Positions 6,326 to 7,670 of a DNA stretch of 7,670 nucleotides are shown here, one piece after another (position 1 is the first letter of the stretch; each line of letters begins with the position of its first letter). Where the stretch lies: the NCBI GenBank assembly GCA_009929095.1, contig SABF01000067.1, forward strand, positions 1-7,670, in the 5' to 3' direction. The translations under genes and the position numbers were made by a program. This stretch comes from Erysipelotrichia bacterium. GTDB lineage: Bacteria; Bacillota_I; Bacilli_A; Erysipelotrichales; Erysipelotrichaceae. The notes beneath the pieces were generated by a model, which was not told the DNA's origin, made no database searches, and saw only the letters and a list, made by a program, of their open reading frames with translations.

Positions 6326-7670
6326 TCATTCCCACACTAGAGTGATCCGTCCGTCGTCAGCAGGAGAGATCGTGCCATCGCTTTGCAGTTTGGCGGTCAT
6401 CAGGTCTGTCCAGCTGCCCTCAATGACTTCCGGTTCTCCAGTGATATATTGATCAAAGACCGTGTCAGTCCAGAAAGCGACAGTGTAGAGCGCTTCAGGG
6501 TCAATGTCCGTTCCGTCCGAAAGCGTGACGGAAAGCATCCGCTTGCCCTGCTGGTTCCATGGTGCAACCTTGCATTTCAGTCCCGAGAAGGCATAAATAC
6601 AATTGCCTGTTTTATCGCCCGGGCCCAATGGATCATTCAGTGCATCGAGGAGCTGCTGACCGGTCATGGATGCCTTTACAAGCGTCGAATTATTTCCAAG
6701 GGAGCGGGGCATAAGCACAGTGACATGATCCGATGTAAGATCTCCGGCGAAAATACGCATCAGGTTGCCATGATAGGCGATGTTATTTGGGATCAGGCCG
6801 ATATCTGCGCCCGCTGCTTCGCGGTACATATCTGCTATATAGAAGGATGTCTCCAGGATCGTGAAATCCTTTTCGGCGGTGGCCACAGTCTTAGGGGTGT
6901 CAGGCTCTGCGCTGACTGATTTTTCTGATGGGGCGTCTAGAGCGGCGATACATTCCGCCGCTGTTTTTTCACCATCGTACATCAATTTAGCGTCGTCAAT
7001 AAGTTTTAACGAAATACTGGGATTTTCTCCGGAGAAGCTCAGCAGCTGAAACTCATGTCCCTCATTCATGGCGTTTTGCAGTGCAAAGAGGGCGCTGCTT
7101 TCCGGTGAGGACACATTTTTGACGTTGCTGATCTGCAGGCTGTCGCCGATATAGACCCGCTGTCCCTCCTCGGAGCTAAAATAGGCCAGATATCGGTCAA
7201 TGGCGTTCTGCACAGCTTCGGTATGCTCCGCTTTCGGTACACCCACAACGGCATTATAGTATTTGCACACATAGCCGAGGTCGCCGGTTGTGCTCGGGAA
7301 GGGGATCATGCCAAACTCGTACTCATCGGAATCAATATCCATTGCTTTAAAATTAATCATGGCAATCTGCCCTGCCTTAAACTCGTTCAGGCGTGCAGTC
7401 GCACTGTAGGAAAAATAATCTTCACGGAGGATGCCATGGTCAATCAATGTCTGCACCGCATCAAACATCGGCCGGAGATGATCGGCGGTGCCAGTGGCTC
7501 CGTTCATCGCTGCGTCATACCATCTGCGATTATCTAAACCCGCGAACAGTTCCTCGTAGAAAAATCCCTGCATGGCCATAGAAAAATCATCAGCGTATTT
7601 AGCATTGGGGTTCCATGGCTGTACTTCGCCGTTCGTGTCCGCTGTGATCTGATCGCACACGGCTACAAAC
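6326..7670 (-). CDS. Solute-binding protein fused to a divergent 5'-nucleotidase C-terminal domain, 5'-truncated
   Basis: The frame is open from the window edge (first full codon 7669-7667) to TGA at 6328-6326, giving 447 visible residues. Residues 1-247 look like the C-terminal lobe of a family 1 extracellular solute-binding protein, the ligand-capturing part of sugar-type ABC importers: AMQGFFYEELFAG, a region ending FKAGQIAMINF, FGMIPFP, and VVGVPKAEHTEAVQNAIDRYLAYFSSEEGQ, which is split here as VVGVPKAEH (141-149) and AIDRYLAYFSSEEGQ (156-170). A Ser/Pro/Thr-rich linker (about 248-266) leads to a 5'-nucleotidase C-terminal domain (about 268-447): IADMYREAAGADIGLI, TVLMPRSLGN, VKASMTGQQLLDAL, then a VTLSDGTDIDPEALYTV strand pair. 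This domain is diverged. The family NGGxxR loop reads NNIAYHG, and the GGD loop is absent near TDTVFDQY. The metallophosphatase domain that normally precedes it is missing from the visible part, its place being taken by the binding domain. Nucleotidase activity is therefore unlikely, and a binding or sensing role is inferred. The signal peptide and lipobox would lie outside the window. G+C is higher than in the cyclase gene. Confidence 0.85.
   Translation of the reverse strand, partial: FVAVCDQITADTNGEVQPWNPNAKYADDFSMAMQGFFYEELFAGLDNRRWYDAAMNGATGTADHLRPMFDAVQTLIDHGILREDYFSYSATARLNEFKAGQIAMINFKAMDIDSDEYEFGMIPFPSTTGDLGYVCKYYNAVVGVPKAEHTEAVQNAIDRYLAYFSSEEGQRVYIGDSLQISNVKNVSSPESSALFALQNAMNEGHEFQLLSFSGENPSISLKLIDDAKLMYDGEKTAAECIAALDAPSEKSVSAEPDTPKTVATAEKDFTILETSFYIADMYREAAGADIGLIPNNIAYHGNLMRIFAGDLTSDHVTVLMPRSLGNNSTLVKASMTGQQLLDALNDPLGPGDKTGNCIYAFSGLKCKVAPWNQQGKRMLSVTLSDGTDIDPEALYTVAFWTDTVFDQYITGEPEVIEGSWTDLMTAKLQSDGTISPADDGRITLVWE

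Noticed and set aside
6383..6919. Plus-strand ORF of 178 codons
   Set aside because: It lies fully antisense to the 5'-nucleotidase-like domain, which has clear homology signals in its own frame. The long antisense frame follows from the higher G+C.

Overview
The window (7,670 bases) looks chromosomal and bacterial, most likely from a Bacillota (Firmicutes) member. Signs of this are strong AGGAGG-type ribosome binding sites, a CCA-encoding tRNA, a DUF3788 gene, and a sensor diguanylate cyclase of a build common in gut Clostridia and Erysipelotrichia. The exact lineage cannot be fixed from this sequence. There is no insertion sequence, CRISPR array, phage gene or plasmid function.

Layout. Positions 1-972 (+) hold the 3' two-thirds of a dihydrolipoamide dehydrogenase-like flavoprotein gene, closed by a clear intrinsic terminator at 1023-1054. 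All the other well-supported genes are on the minus strand and converge on it. After a short stretch with several hairpins come tRNA-Pro with an unusual AGG anticodon (1307-1383), its probable promoter (1427-1455), and about 500 bases without a convincing gene. Next is a large diguanylate cyclase gene (1951-4749): signal peptide, extracytoplasmic domain, seven membrane segments, three PAS-like domains, GGDEF. Bases 4764-5536 hold only a doubtful ORF, a wobble-containing hairpin element that looks like structured RNA (5183-5253), and a possible relic of an alpha/beta-hydrolase gene. A DUF3788 gene lies at 5537-5959. After a further gene-free gap, the window ends inside a minus-strand gene (6326-7670) whose product joins a family 1 ABC-type solute-binding domain to a divergent 5'-nucleotidase C-terminal domain.

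How it fits together. The spacings (366 bases or more between neighbouring minus-strand protein genes) argue for separate transcription units, not one operon. The most unusual items are the solute-binding/5'-nucleotidase-C fusion, which has lost recognisable substrate motifs, and the A34 proline tRNA. The cyclase and the fusion protein could both sense extracellular ligands, but nothing here shows that they act together. The fusion gene is visibly richer in G+C than the cyclase gene: two sampled 60-base lines gave 34/60 each, against 25/60 and 27/60 in the cyclase gene. This hints at a different origin.
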